Below, piece by piece: positions 47,534 to 55,903 of a DNA stretch of 64,000 bases (positions within the stretch are counted from its first letter, which is position 1; the number at the start of each line of letters is the position of its first letter). The DNA comes from Snodgrassella alvi (GTDB lineage Bacteria > Pseudomonadota > Gammaproteobacteria > Burkholderiales > Neisseriaceae): the NCBI RefSeq assembly GCF_040741455.2, contig NZ_CP160328.2, positions 1,054,001 to 1,118,000 of the forward strand, written 5' to 3'. The position numbers and the translations under genes are program-made. The notes below the pieces were generated by a model. The model saw only the letters and a list, made by a program, of their open reading frames with translations, searched no databases and was not told the origin of the DNA.

Positions 47534-48781
47534 TTAATCTTCAAAACGCTTAAACGCCAGCGACCCATTGGTACCGCCAAAACCGAATGAATTGGAAATA
47601 GCTGCACGAATCGGCAAATCCCGTGCTTCATTAGCACAATAATCCAAATCACAGCCTGCCTCAATATCCTGCTCAAAAATATTAATCGTAGGCGGAGATT
47701 TCTGCGTGTGAATAGCCATTACAGTGTAAACGGCTTCCACACCACCAGCACCGCCCAACAGATGGCCGGTCATCGATTTAGTAGAATTCACCACTAGCTT
47801 TCTGGCCTGTTCGCCTAAAGCCAATTTTAATGCGTTGGTTTCATTCACATCACCCAGCGGAGTGGAGGTACCATGCGCATTTACATAATCAATATCTTCT
47901 GGATTCAGGCCACCATCTTTCAGAGCACGCGTCACCCCCAGAGCCGGACCCTCAGTATTCGGAGCAGTAATATGATATGCATCGGAGCTCATACCAAATC
48001 CAACCAGCTCAGCATAAATCGTGGCACCACGCTTACGGGCATGTTCATACTCTTCCAGCACCATTACACCAGCACCTTCACCCATCACAAAACCATCACG
48101 ATCCTTGTCCCATGGTCTGGAGGCTGTGGCCGGATCATCATTGCGAGTAGATAGTGCTTTCATGGCAGCAAAACCACCCACACCCAACTCACAGATGGCA
48201 CCTTCGGCACCGCCAGCAATCATAATATCCGCATCGCCATACTTAATCAGACGGGCAGAATCACCGATACTGTGCGCACCAGTAGTGCAGGCAGAAACCA
48301 TACCGTAGCTTGGTCCCTGATAACCTTTTAAAATCGTAACATGGCCAGATATCAGATTAATCAGTGAGCTGGGAATGAAAAATGGATTGATTTTACGGGC
48401 ACCCTGCTCCACTACAGTACGTGCAGTGGCCTCAATTGCCGGCAAGCCACCGATACCCGCACCAATATTTACCCCTACTCTGGTTTTATCCAAACCCGGA
48501 ATATCATCCAGCCCTGCATCGGTTATTGCCTGAAGAGCAGCAGCCACACCATAATGGATGAAAGAATCCATCCGGCGTGCCTCTTTCGCACTGATGTACT
48601 GCGTTACATCAAAATTCTTAACTTCACCAGCAATCTGGCAAACTAAAGACGAAGCATCAAAATGGGTAATCGTGCCAATGCCGCTTTTACCTGCAAGTAA
48701 ATTCTGCCATGCTGTGGTGATATCATTACCCACAGGAGATACTTGACCCAGGCCGGTAATGACTACTCGTTTTTTACTCAT
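47534..48781 (-). CDS. fabF: 3-oxoacyl-[acyl-carrier-protein] synthase II
   Basis: Condensing enzyme that elongates acyl-ACP with malonyl-ACP and governs cis-vaccenate formation. The 415 residues have the KAS triad: the nucleophile in VSACTTGAHSIG (Cys, about residue 165), His in VNAHGTSTPLGD (about 305) and His in KSMTGHLLGGAGG (about 342). They also show the C-terminal SNSFGFGGTNGSLAF. The RBS GAG lies seven bases before the ATG. It follows acpP with a 95-base spacer containing a terminator-like hairpin. Confidence 0.97.
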   Translation of the reverse strand: MSKKRVVITGLGQVSPVGNDITTAWQNLLAGKSGIGTITHFDASSLVCQIAGEVKNFDVTQYISAKEARRMDSFIHYGVAAALQAITDAGLDDIPGLDKTRVGVNIGAGIGGLPAIEATARTVVEQGARKINPFFIPSSLINLISGHVTILKGYQGPSYGMVSACTTGAHSIGDSARLIKYGDADIMIAGGAEGAICELGVGGFAAMKALSTRNDDPATASRPWDKDRDGFVMGEGAGVMVLEEYEHARKRGATIYAELVGFGMSSDAYHITAPNTEGPALGVTRALKDGGLNPEDIDYVNAHGTSTPLGDVNETNALKLALGEQARKLVVNSTKSMTGHLLGGAGGVEAVYTVMAIHTQKSPPTINIFEQDIEAGCDLDYCANEARDLPIRAAISNSFGFGGTNGSLAFKRFED

Positions 48782-48795
48782 AATTTGCTCGTAAG

Positions 48796-48847
48796 AAAAA
48801 AACCTCTACCGAATCAGGCGATACTTGGCACCTTAGTTCGACAGAGG
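48796..48847 (-). terminator. terminator-like hairpin between acpP and fabF
   Basis: Arms CCTCT...CGAA and TTCG...AGAGG fold around a partly paired 23-base centre. On the minus strand the structure ends in AGAGGTTTTTTTC, 30 bases after the acpP stop and before fabF. It looks like a partial terminator that would make acpP mRNA more abundant than fabF mRNA. Confidence 0.65.
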
Positions 48848-48876
48848 AATTTGAATTTGACCAACACTACACGGAA

Positions 48877-49116
48877 TTAATTCAGGTGTGCGCCAACAAA
48901 GTCGATAGCTTGTTGCACAGTAGTGATTTTTTCAGCTTCTTCATCAGGAATTTCGCAACCGAATGCTTCTTCCAGAGCCATTACCAATTCAACGGTGTCC
49001 AGTGAGTCAGCACCCAAATCTTCCTGAAATGAAGATTCGTTTTTTACTTCAGCTTCGCTCACGCCTAATTGTTCTGCAACAATTTTTTTCACGCGTTGTT
49101 CGATATTGTTATCCAT
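48877..49116 (-). CDS. acpP: acyl carrier protein
   Basis: 79-residue ACP that carries growing acyl chains on 4'-phosphopantetheine. The attachment serine lies in [19 protein letters not shown] (DSL, about residue 38). [22 protein letters not shown] and [23 protein letters not shown] are standard. I start at ATG 49116 because [12 protein letters not shown] matches homologues; the longer frame has no better signal. Usually one of the most highly expressed genes, consistent with the hairpin before fabF. Confidence 0.97.
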   Translation of the reverse strand: MDNNIEQRVKKIVAEQLGVSEAEVKNESSFQEDLGADSLDTVELVMALEEAFGCEIPDEEAEKITTVQQAIDFVGAHLN

Positions 49117-49360
49117 TGACTGATCTTTCTTTTCTTTGCCCGCTGCGATACGGACAGGGTTAATTGAATTAATCAACTTTTTAGTTGTTGATATTATTGT
49201 ACCTAATAAAAATAGAGTTTACCATTCAAATTGTTTTTTGCCGTATTTTCTATGGTTTTCAGCGATTTTCAGCGCATTTTTACTTATCACCCTGCGCAGA
49301 TTACACGACAAGCGGCAGCCATATTAGCACAGCCTGTTTTTTTGCCACAAGTTATTAGAT

Positions 49361-51385
49361 TTAGATTGAATCATCGCCAGCAATCGTTTTATATAAAAAA
49401 TTCATAATCAGCGCCAATTCTGCTGCAGTATTTTCCTGAGTCACACCCCCTGCATGCCCACCTGTGTCGGGTACAGCCAGCCACACTGGCTGTCTGAGTG
49501 AACGCAAACGTGCATAAAACTTCAGTGCATGGGCCGGATGTACACGGTCATCATGAAGATTAGTCGTAATTAAAGCAGGTGGGTAGTGTTGCAATTTGCC
49601 CAAATTATGATAGGGCGAAAGTTGAAGCAATGCATTTTTTTCAACTGAATCAACAGGATCACCATACTCATCTACCCATGAAGAACCGGCTGAAAGATAA
49701 GGATAGCGCAACATATCCGTAAGCGGCACCTCGCACACCATCGCCCCCATACACTGCGGTTGGCGGCAAAATGCAGCGGCCACCACAAGCCCGCCATTAC
49801 TACCGCCCTGAATTGCTGTATGCATCGCACTGGCTCGCCCATGAGAATACAAATCATCTAGTACTGCCAATAAATCATCTACACTGACATGCTTATGAAT
49901 ACCGCGGGCTGCCTCATGCCATTGAGGTCCAAATTCACCACCACCACGAATATTTGCCAGTACAAATGCATAACCTTTTGCCAACCAGTACCGACCAATA
50001 CTACCTAGATAATAGGGTAGCTGAGGCATACCAAAGCCACCATAAACATAAACAATAGTGGGCATTTCCTTATTCATATGTTTACCAACATGAAAATAAG
50101 GAATAAACGTCCCATCAGATGCAGCAGCACTGAACTGCTTCACCTGCATCCCTGCCGCATCAAACTGCTGCGGCTGTCGCCGCATCACACACAACTCTCC
50201 CAAATTTACATCAAGCGTATACAGTGTCAAAGGATCCAAAAAACTACTGATTGCCAGATAGACCACATCGCCGCCCCAAGGCTGGTCTGTAATTTCAAGC
50301 GCACCATCCGGCAGATTGGGCAATGAAACTTCCTGCCAGCCATTGCTACTAAATTGCCACGCCAGCAAACGACAGCTTACATTATCTAGTATCGACACCA
50401 ATACAAACCGCCGTGTGGTTTCAATGCTTTCAATTGCCTGAGTGGCCTTAGGCTGAAAAATCACTTCAGTAGCACCCAGCTCACCTTTATGTAATTTCAC
50501 TGCAACCAGACTACCGGCCGGATAACTTCGGTTCGCACGCTGCCAGCCACTGCGCAACTGCACCAGCAACTGCCCGTATAGATAGCCCATCAGTTCACAA
50601 TCATCAGGCAGTCCCAGCGGTTTGGCACTTAAATCCGCCATAACTTGATAATATTGCTTGTGATAAAAGCCGCTTGCCGCCTCAATTAAATCAATCGGTG
50701 CGCCCTGACTATCTAAATAACGCCATGCATTCACCATCATGCCATCAGCTGGCATTTCTAGCACTGGCTGCGCCTGCGCAAAGGTTTGCCCGCGTTGCAT
50801 CAGCCATACCTGCCGTGGATAGCCAGCCTGAGTCAGCTGCCGCTCATCCCATGCCGGACATATCCATACACTTTCTGTATCACGCCAGCTAATGATGCTT
50901 TTACTCAGAGGAAAATGAAAACCTCCCTCAACCACTTTGCCTTCGTTTAAATTAAACTCAATGGTATAGGCTGCATCAGCACCGCCGGCACTCAGACTGA
51001 TAAGCACATGCTCGGGTGCCTGCACATAATGTGCCACACCCTGCAAATACACATCATCTCCAAGCAGTTCATCAAAATCGGCCACAGAAAACAAAATTTT
51101 CCATTCAGGCAAACCAGCACGATAACTGGCAGCAGAACATACCCGATACACACCTTTCGGAAATTCAGCCGATTGATAAAAATGATACATGCGTGCACGA
51201 TGTTCCTGACAAAACGGTATTTGCTGCTCATCACGCAGTATTGTCACCATATCATCACGTACTGCTTCATACTCAGCATCTGTTGCAAACTCAGCCTGAG
51301 TCGCTGCATCCGCCTGCTGAATCAATGCCAGAGTGCGCTCATCGTTTAAGTCTTCTAAATAGGCAAAAGGATCAGTATTGGTCAT
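49361..51385 (-). CDS. prolyl oligopeptidase family serine peptidase (S9A)
   Basis: 674-residue cytoplasmic-looking serine peptidase with no signal peptide. An N-terminal seven-bladed propeller (about 60-400) precedes an alpha/beta hydrolase domain: PTIVYVYGGFGMPQLPYY (oxyanion strand), VLANIRGGGEFGPQWHEAAR, and the nucleophile Ser in IQGGSNGGLVVAAAFCRQP (about 528). The Asp lies in LHDDRVHPAHALKF (about 613) and the His in DTGGHAGGVTQ (about 644). This is the S9A prolyl oligopeptidase arrangement, slightly shorter than the usual 690-710. It would cleave short proline-containing peptides. Monocistronic. Confidence 0.92.
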   Translation of the reverse strand: MTNTDPFAYLEDLNDERTLALIQQADAATQAEFATDAEYEAVRDDMVTILRDEQQIPFCQEHRARMYHFYQSAEFPKGVYRVCSAASYRAGLPEWKILFSVADFDELLGDDVYLQGVAHYVQAPEHVLISLSAGGADAAYTIEFNLNEGKVVEGGFHFPLSKSIISWRDTESVWICPAWDERQLTQAGYPRQVWLMQRGQTFAQAQPVLEMPADGMMVNAWRYLDSQGAPIDLIEAASGFYHKQYYQVMADLSAKPLGLPDDCELMGYLYGQLLVQLRSGWQRANRSYPAGSLVAVKLHKGELGATEVIFQPKATQAIESIETTRRFVLVSILDNVSCRLLAWQFSSNGWQEVSLPNLPDGALEITDQPWGGDVVYLAISSFLDPLTLYTLDVNLGELCVMRRQPQQFDAAGMQVKQFSAAASDGTFIPYFHVGKHMNKEMPTIVYVYGGFGMPQLPYYLGSIGRYWLAKGYAFVLANIRGGGEFGPQWHEAARGIHKHVSVDDLLAVLDDLYSHGRASAMHTAIQGGSNGGLVVAAAFCRQPQCMGAMVCEVPLTDMLRYPYLSAGSSWVDEYGDPVDSVEKNALLQLSPYHNLGKLQHYPPALITTNLHDDRVHPAHALKFYARLRSLRQPVWLAVPDTGGHAGGVTQENTAAELALIMNFLYKTIAGDDSI

Positions 51386-51520
51386 CAGGATTTTTCCATA
51401 AACTAAGGTTCATTCCAAACAGGTGGACAGACAGACAATCTTTACAGTCTGATACCTCTGTATAAACATAATTGATCAACTCATCCTACCCAATCACGTT
51501 CGGATATATTCGCCATAAAT

Positions 51521-51548
51521 AAAAAGGGCAGCCCCTATAGGCTGCCCT
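51521..51548 (-). terminator. intrinsic terminator after tRNA-Leu
   Basis: Stem GGGCAGCC/GGCTGCCC with a 6-base loop, followed on the minus strand by TTTTTATT. It ends the tpiA-secG-tRNA-Leu transcript about 95 bases after the tRNA. Confidence 0.88.
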
Positions 51549-51642
51549 ATCATCCAATTGAAATCAACAATACATATCAGCAATATTATTTTGCTAACTT
51601 GCATACCTAAATATGCTTGTTGTGTATTGTATGTTTCTAATA

Positions 51643-51728
51643 TGGTGCCGACAACGAGAATCGAACTCGTACGACCTGAGGTCACCACCCCCTCAAGATG
51701 GCGTGTCTACCAATTTCACCATGTCGGC
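51643..51728 (-). tRNA. tRNA-Leu(GAG)
   Basis: An 86-nt class II tRNA: acceptor GCCGACA/TGTCGGC with encoded CCA, and D arm TGGTGAAATTGGTAGACACG. The anticodon stem CCATC/GGTGG encloses TTGAGGG, giving anticodon GAG (51692-51694). It has a long variable arm and T arm CGAGTTCGATTCTCG. It reads CUC/CUU. It begins 20 bases after the secG stop with no room for a promoter, so it is processed from the tpiA-secG mRNA. Confidence 0.96.
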
Positions 51729-51748
51729 ATGTAACTGTAAAAAAATTC

Positions 51749-52111
51749 CTATTCCGGTATCAGCGGCTTCTGTGCCGGCTTCACCGGTACCGCCGGTGCA
51801 CTGGCAGCTGCTGACTTAGCCGGTACCACTACTTGCTGTTGCTTCACATTACTAAAATCCAAGCCGCTGTGGCGGTGCGTGGAAATATAGCCTAAAGCCA
51901 AGCAAGTAATAAAAAATATAGTGGCCGCAATCGCTGTGCTGCGGCTGAGAAAATTTGCATTGCCCGCAGCACCAAATACACCCTGAGCACTACCGGAACC
52001 AAATGCTGCGCCCGCATCCGCACCTTTGCCCTGCTGCATTAGCACCAGCACAATAACACTCAGCGCCGCGAAAATATTCACGATTAAAATAAGGGTTTTG
52101 AATGCTTCCAT
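51749..52111 (-). CDS. secG: preprotein translocase subunit SecG
   Basis: 120-residue inner-membrane component of SecYEG. Two membrane helices (FKTLILIVNIFAALSVIVLVL, about 3-24, and AIAATIFFITCLALGYIS, about 56-74) flank the conserved MQQGKGADAGAAFGSGSAQGVFGAAG loop. The C-terminal tail is Ala/Pro/Lys-rich (PAVPVKPAQKPLIPE), as common in betaproteobacteria. ATG 52111 is used instead of a TTG six codons upstream, which would overlap tpiA. It begins 14 bases after tpiA. Confidence 0.95.
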   Translation of the reverse strand: MEAFKTLILIVNIFAALSVIVLVLMQQGKGADAGAAFGSGSAQGVFGAAGNANFLSRSTAIAATIFFITCLALGYISTHRHSGLDFSNVKQQQVVVPAKSAAASAPAVPVKPAQKPLIPE

Positions 52112-52125
52112 GATATCAACTTTTA

Positions 52126-52881
52126 TCAAGCAGGCGCATATGCAGCCTGAATAATAGCGGCAAAACTGTCAGCCTGCAACGAGGCTCCGCCAACCAGCGC
52201 ACCATCAACATGTGGCACAGCCAGAATTTCAGCCGCGTTGCCAGCGTTGACACTACCGCCATAAAGGACGCGGATTTTAACATCTTCACCACACAAAGAC
52301 AAGATTTGCTGATAAATCAGCTGATGCATCGCAGTAATCTGCGTTACAGACGGCACTTTGCCGGTACCAATTGCCCACACTGGCTCATAAGCCACCACCA
52401 CTTCTTTCATCCCCAGACTGGCCAGCACATCCAGCTGCGCACTTACTACTATCTGCTCCTGTCCTTGTTCACGTTCAGCCAGTGTTTCCCCCACACACAG
52501 TACCGGCAGCAGGCCTGCTGCCATGCTGTTTTGCAGCTTAATCAGCAATTCTTGATTATCTTCGTGAAAATACTGCCGCCGCTCAGAGTGTCCGATCAGC
52601 ACAAACTGCGCACCCACATCTGCCAGCATTTGCGCACTAACTTCTCCAGTAAAAGCACCGTTTGCAGCAAAGCGGCTCACATCTTCTGCCCCTACCGCCA
52701 GCGATGTATCACGCGTGAATTCATTCACTCCGGCAAGATAGACATTCGGCACCGCCACACCACAGTAAACATGAGCCGCAGCTACATCTACTGGTTTCAG
52801 CATTGCTTGTAGCAGTTGCCGGTTTGCCGACTGACTGCCATTCATCTTCCAATTGCCGATTATCCATTTCTGCTGCCACAT
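52126..52881 (-). CDS. tpiA: triosephosphate isomerase
   Basis: Interconverts dihydroxyacetone phosphate and glyceraldehyde 3-phosphate. The 251-residue barrel has the catalytic residues: Lys in IGNWKMNGS (about 12), His in LIGHSERR (about 96), and Glu in VVAYEPVWAIGTGK with the flexible loop (about 166-177). VRVLYGGSVNAGNAAEIL and VDGALVGGASL form the phosphate site. An AAGGA RBS is eight bases from the ATG. It leads the tpiA-secG-tRNA-Leu unit that I recall from Neisseria, where the nuo genes follow; they do not follow here. Confidence 0.97.
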   Translation of the reverse strand: MWQQKWIIGNWKMNGSQSANRQLLQAMLKPVDVAAAHVYCGVAVPNVYLAGVNEFTRDTSLAVGAEDVSRFAANGAFTGEVSAQMLADVGAQFVLIGHSERRQYFHEDNQELLIKLQNSMAAGLLPVLCVGETLAEREQGQEQIVVSAQLDVLASLGMKEVVVAYEPVWAIGTGKVPSVTQITAMHQLIYQQILSLCGEDVKIRVLYGGSVNAGNAAEILAVPHVDGALVGGASLQADSFAAIIQAAYAPA

Positions 52882-53379
52882 ATTTTTTCCTTACTGACTA
52901 TAGATTGGCCAACACTGAACAAAACAGTATATAAAGTATTCTTCATACATAATGCAAACTAAAAGAGCTTGCAAACGGCGGCATTGTAACGGAAAACCAC
53001 TACTTGCGTTCTATTAATCAGTAAAAACCTACCGATTTCTCCCTGTGCATAGCCACACTGCGGAAGATAAACAATAGATCTCTTCCGACTTCAAAGCTAA
53101 ACGTTGCAGTATCACGCATTATTTATCTGACAGACAAATAAAACCTGTGCTTTTTCAACATGTCGACATAACCTTACTCAATCACAATGAGCCTGCTCGT
53201 AGATATTCGTCTACACCGCAACTGCCTTTGCCCTATTGTCACAACGTAAATAGTTTTATAATCTTTCTGGGTCAAATTCATGTGGTGTACCCTATCCAAC
53301 ACCACATAACAATGTTTTTATAATACAAACCTACTTATTACTCACCCGCAGCTCGGGTAATCAGCCTTTCGGAGCAGAC
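52882..53379. other. divergent spacer between tpiA and the Pcm-like gene
   Basis: 500 bases without a recognisable gene. It must carry the outward promoters of both genes; no strong consensus pair stands out. Confidence 0.35.
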
Positions 53380-54036
53380 ATGGATTTCAATACCGCCCGC
53401 TATAACATGGTTGAGCAGCAAATCCGTCCATGGGACGTATTAAATTTCGACTTACTAGATGTATTATCCGATATTCCGCGTGAACGCTTTGTTCTGCCAC
53501 AGCAACAGGAAGTAGCCTATACAGATCAGGCTCTCGGACTGGCCAATGGTGGCAAAATGCTTGAACCAAAAGTAGTCGCACGTATGATTCAGGCATTACA
53601 ACTCAACCTCACCGATACCGTAGTAGAAATTGGTACCGGTTCTGGCTACGCCACGGCCATACTGGCAAAAATGGCCGGAAAAGTCATCTCTGTAGATATA
53701 GATGCCGAACAACAGCAGCGTGCTCAGTTCGTTCTCAGCGACCTTGACTACACCAATATCAGCTACAAAACCTGCGACGGATTAGCAGACAAGCTACCTG
53801 GCGCTCCATTTAGTGCCATTTACGTAGGCGGCTCTCTGCCTACCCTGCCAGCCACCCTACTTGAGCAACTGGCTGAAGATGGCCGCATGGTAGCCATTAT
53901 TGGTGAAGCGCCAGTAATGCGTGCCATACTGTTTGAGCGCCAGAACAATCAGCTTAAAGAAACCGTACTGTTCGAAACCGTAGCACCTGCATTACACAGT
54001 CTGGAAACACCGGCACCTAATCAATTCAGATTCTGA
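53380..54036 (+). CDS. protein-L-isoaspartate O-methyltransferase family protein
   Basis: 218-residue Pcm-family SAM methyltransferase. MVEQQIRPWDVLNFDLLDVLSDIPRERFVLPQQQEVAYTDQAL is the typical N terminus. The SAM site is VVEIGTGSGYATAILAKMAGKVISVDID (about 78-105), and AIYVGGSLPTLPATLLEQLAEDGRMVAIIG the conserved post-II motif. The family repairs isoaspartyl residues, but this branch of proteobacterial homologues departs from E. coli Pcm in the substrate loop, so the repair activity is only likely. It is preceded by GGAG five bases before the ATG and is monocistronic. Confidence 0.88.
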   Translation: MDFNTARYNMVEQQIRPWDVLNFDLLDVLSDIPRERFVLPQQQEVAYTDQALGLANGGKMLEPKVVARMIQALQLNLTDTVVEIGTGSGYATAILAKMAGKVISVDIDAEQQQRAQFVLSDLDYTNISYKTCDGLADKLPGAPFSAIYVGGSLPTLPATLLEQLAEDGRMVAIIGEAPVMRAILFERQNNQLKETVLFETVAPALHSLETPAPNQFRF

Positions 54037-54051
54037 TTCTATCGTTTTCTT

Positions 54052-54090
54052 AAAAAGCAGCACTTGTAGCCATTACGGCAACGGTGCTGC
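54052..54090 (-). terminator. hairpin with T run on the minus strand
   Basis: GCAGCAC/GTGCTGC stem with a 20-base partly paired loop, ending TTTTTAAG on the minus strand. It is about 60 bases downstream of the small minus-strand relic at 54149-54256, and convergent with the Pcm-like gene. Confidence 0.5.
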
Positions 54091-54148
54091 CTGTGCATTC
54101 TCAAATTCAAATATCGCAGTATACTAACTTCTACGCCATATCTAGCAC

Positions 54149-54256
54149 TTAGCTTTCAGCCAGCAAATCAACAGTCCAATCAGTATGCATACATACACCA
54201 AACAATATGTTTAACTTCTCTTGCATATTGGCATCGGCCGCATCCGATCCATCCAT
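54149..54256 (-). pseudogene. possible relic of a small immunity-type protein gene
   Basis: A 35-codon frame, open for 49 codons back to about 54295, with good amino acid composition although it lies in an otherwise poor spacer. The C-terminal part NILFGVCMHTDWTVDLLAES resembles, from memory, the F-G-x-Y-x-H-x-D-W-x-x-D pattern of CdiI_2-type contact-dependent inhibition immunity proteins. It stops right after, much shorter than that family. No RBS of quality; a terminator-like hairpin follows on the same strand. Treat as a fragment at best. Confidence 0.3.
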
Positions 54257-54392
54257 CTGCCCGTCATCTTCGCTCTTTAAGTAATAAAAAATCAAAACCT
54301 AGTTAAAACAAAAACATAATTAGAAAAACTGATTGCATTAAATCACTTATTGCGATTTACTAGGCTATAGAACCAAAATCGGGAGCAATATC

Positions 54393-54620
54393 ATGCCTTA
54401 TCAGCACCGCAGTGATCTACCTGCATCAGTACGGCACGCTTTACCGGAACATGCGCAAGAAATATTCAAAGAAGCATTTAATCACGCCATAGCAGAATAT
54501 CAGGATCCGAAAAAACGCCGCGATAATAGCGATGCAGAAACCATTGCCTTCCGAGTAGCATGGGCTGCTGTCGAAAAGGTTTATCATAAAGGCAATGATG
54601 GCAAATGGCAGCCTAAGTAA
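54393..54620 (+). CDS. chaB: ChaB family protein
   Basis: 75-residue protein: LPASVRHALPEHAQEIFKEAFNHAIAEY, the conserved ChaB N-terminal helix-rich part, and DAETIAFRVAWAAVEKVYHKG, the diagnostic C-terminal A..vAW.avk..Y pattern. E. coli ChaB is annotated as a cation transport regulator of ChaA, based on gene neighbourhood; no chaA is nearby here. GGGAG lies eight bases before the ATG. Confidence 0.92.
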   Translation: MPYQHRSDLPASVRHALPEHAQEIFKEAFNHAIAEYQDPKKRRDNSDAETIAFRVAWAAVEKVYHKGNDGKWQPK

Positions 54621-54857
54621 GCGCTCAATCAGCATACAACGAGACAGAATTCACGCAAAAATCCAGCTTTTTCGATACTGCCACTATAACCAAGCTAGCC
54701 AATAGTCTGAGCTACTGCCAGTTGTGCTGCATTGGCATATTCAGATAAACACAGGTATCATTTGATCCGGCTAACAAAGCAAATGCCTGCAGGCATACAG
54801 CCACATAATCAAATTAGATTAATATCCATACACATCACACAGAATCAATTTATTAAT

Positions 54858-55181
54858 ATGACCATTCAGACAATAAATGCAGCACAATTGCAGCAATGGC
54901 AGCAGCAAAAAAAAGATTTTGTCCTCCTTGACGTACGTGAAGACAGCGAAGTCCAGTATGCAGCTATTCCTGGGTATTTCCATATTCCAATGAATATGAT
55001 TCCCTTGCGCCAAAACGAATTACCGGACGATAAACCAATCGTAATTTACTGCCATCATGGCATGCGCAGCATGCAAGTAGGATTGTATTTACAGAATACC
55101 GGCTTTGAAAATCTTTATAATCTCAAGGGCGGCATCGATGCATGGTCAAGAGAAGTAGACAGCAACATACCCACCTACTAA
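54858..55181 (+). CDS. rhodanese-like domain protein (sulfurtransferase)
   Basis: 107-residue single rhodanese domain. KDFVLLDVREDSEVQYAAIPGYFHIPMNMIPLR is the N-terminal rhodanese core with the DVRE motif, and IVIYCHHGMRSMQVGLYLQNTGFENLYNLKGGIDAW the active-site loop with the catalytic Cys (CHHGMRS, about residue 68). A GlpE/ThiI-partner-like sulfurtransferase role is possible, but the acceptor is unknown. ATG 54858 is chosen because the 42 residues upstream in the open frame do not look like protein. Confidence 0.9.
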   Translation: MTIQTINAAQLQQWQQQKKDFVLLDVREDSEVQYAAIPGYFHIPMNMIPLRQNELPDDKPIVIYCHHGMRSMQVGLYLQNTGFENLYNLKGGIDAWSREVDSNIPTY

Positions 55182-55266
55182 TTCCAGATTCGTAGCCTCG
55201 AAATCATTGGCTTTCAAAAAAAAGGCTCGGTTTAATTGAACAATAGTTATCTATATGGAATAATAA

Positions 55267-55518
55267 TTATTGTTGCCTTAATTTTAGCTTGCTATCTATT
55301 AACAACACGCCAGCCAGCGTAAGTATCGTATCGATAGTAGAAATTGCCTTGAAAGATTTATGTAAAATAACCACCGCTGTAATAATCGTAATAGGTGGTA
55401 CCAGTTGTGCACTCAATTTAGCAAAAAATATCAAGATCAAATTTTGCTTACAGATAGTAAAAATTTCAGAACTGATTAGAAAAAATCTAGCAACAGTACA
55501 AATAGACACGTCCTGCAT
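55267..55518 (-). pseudogene. possible C-terminal remnant of an EamA/DMT-family transporter
   Basis: An 83-codon frame whose last 60 residues look like the final two helices of drug/metabolite transporters. LSAQLVPPITIITAVVILHKSF corresponds to the helix ending in LGE (here LHK), and STIDTILTLAGVLLIDSKLK to the closing helix. There is no matching upstream transporter sequence; the 200 bases before it are non-coding, so the other eight helices are missing. AT-rich codons suggest decay. A short membrane protein of its own is the alternative. Confidence 0.35.
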
Positions 55519-55736
55519 CAGCTTTAATCATAATATTACGAATAATTTAAACTAGACGCTATGTAGGCCGCTCCCTACTGATACACAGCCACAATCAAAC
55601 CTGAATCCTTACAACCCTTACCAACGCATTAATTACAATACAGTACAGTTTTTCATGTAGCACTGTCTAAACACTGCGTGATTAAAACTTATATTTTGTT
55701 TGAAATTTTGTTTTAAACAAATGTACAGATATCAAA
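55519..55736. other. spacer between the transporter remnant and the tRNA-Arg terminator
   Basis: No gene or further transporter sequence detected in any frame. Confidence 0.3.
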
Positions 55737-55771
55737 ATTTAAGGGTTTCAGCCATCCTGAAACCCTTAAAT
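55737..55771 (-). terminator. intrinsic terminator after tRNA-Arg
   Basis: Perfect 15-bp stem ATTTAAGGGTTTCAG/CTGAAACCCTTAAAT with a 5-base loop, ending TTTTGAT on the minus strand, seven bases after the tRNA. Confidence 0.9.
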
Positions 55772-55778
55772 GCTAACT

Positions 55779-55854
55779 TGGTGCACCCAACAGGGATCGA
55801 ACCTGTGACCTCCGGCTTCGGAAACCGACACTCTTCCAACTGAGCTATAGGTGC
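55779..55854 (-). tRNA. tRNA-Arg(CCG)
   Basis: 76-nt cloverleaf: acceptor GCACCTA/TGGGTGC with discriminator and encoded CCA, D arm GCTCAGTTGGAAGAGT. The anticodon stem TCGGT/GCCGG (two G-U pairs) encloses TTCCGAA, giving anticodon CCG at 55819-55821. The T arm is ACAGGTTCGATCCCTGT. It reads CGG. It is a single-gene transcript with its own promoter and terminator. Confidence 0.96.
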
Positions 55855-55874
55855 AAATATACTAAAGAGGCCAG

Positions 55875-55903
55875 ATTTTAGCTGAAATCAAGCAGCTTGG
55901 CAA
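55875..55903 (-). promoter_or_regulatory. sigma-70 promoter of tRNA-Arg
   Basis: On the minus strand TTGCCA (-35), 17 bases, TAAAAT (-10), about 20 bases before the tRNA 5' end. Confidence 0.7.

Noticed and set aside
55289-55555. Plus-strand 88-codon frame opposite the transporter remnant
   Set aside because: Starts with TTG, no RBS, biased Ile/Val-rich composition, and the minus-strand reading gives a recognisable membrane-protein pattern.
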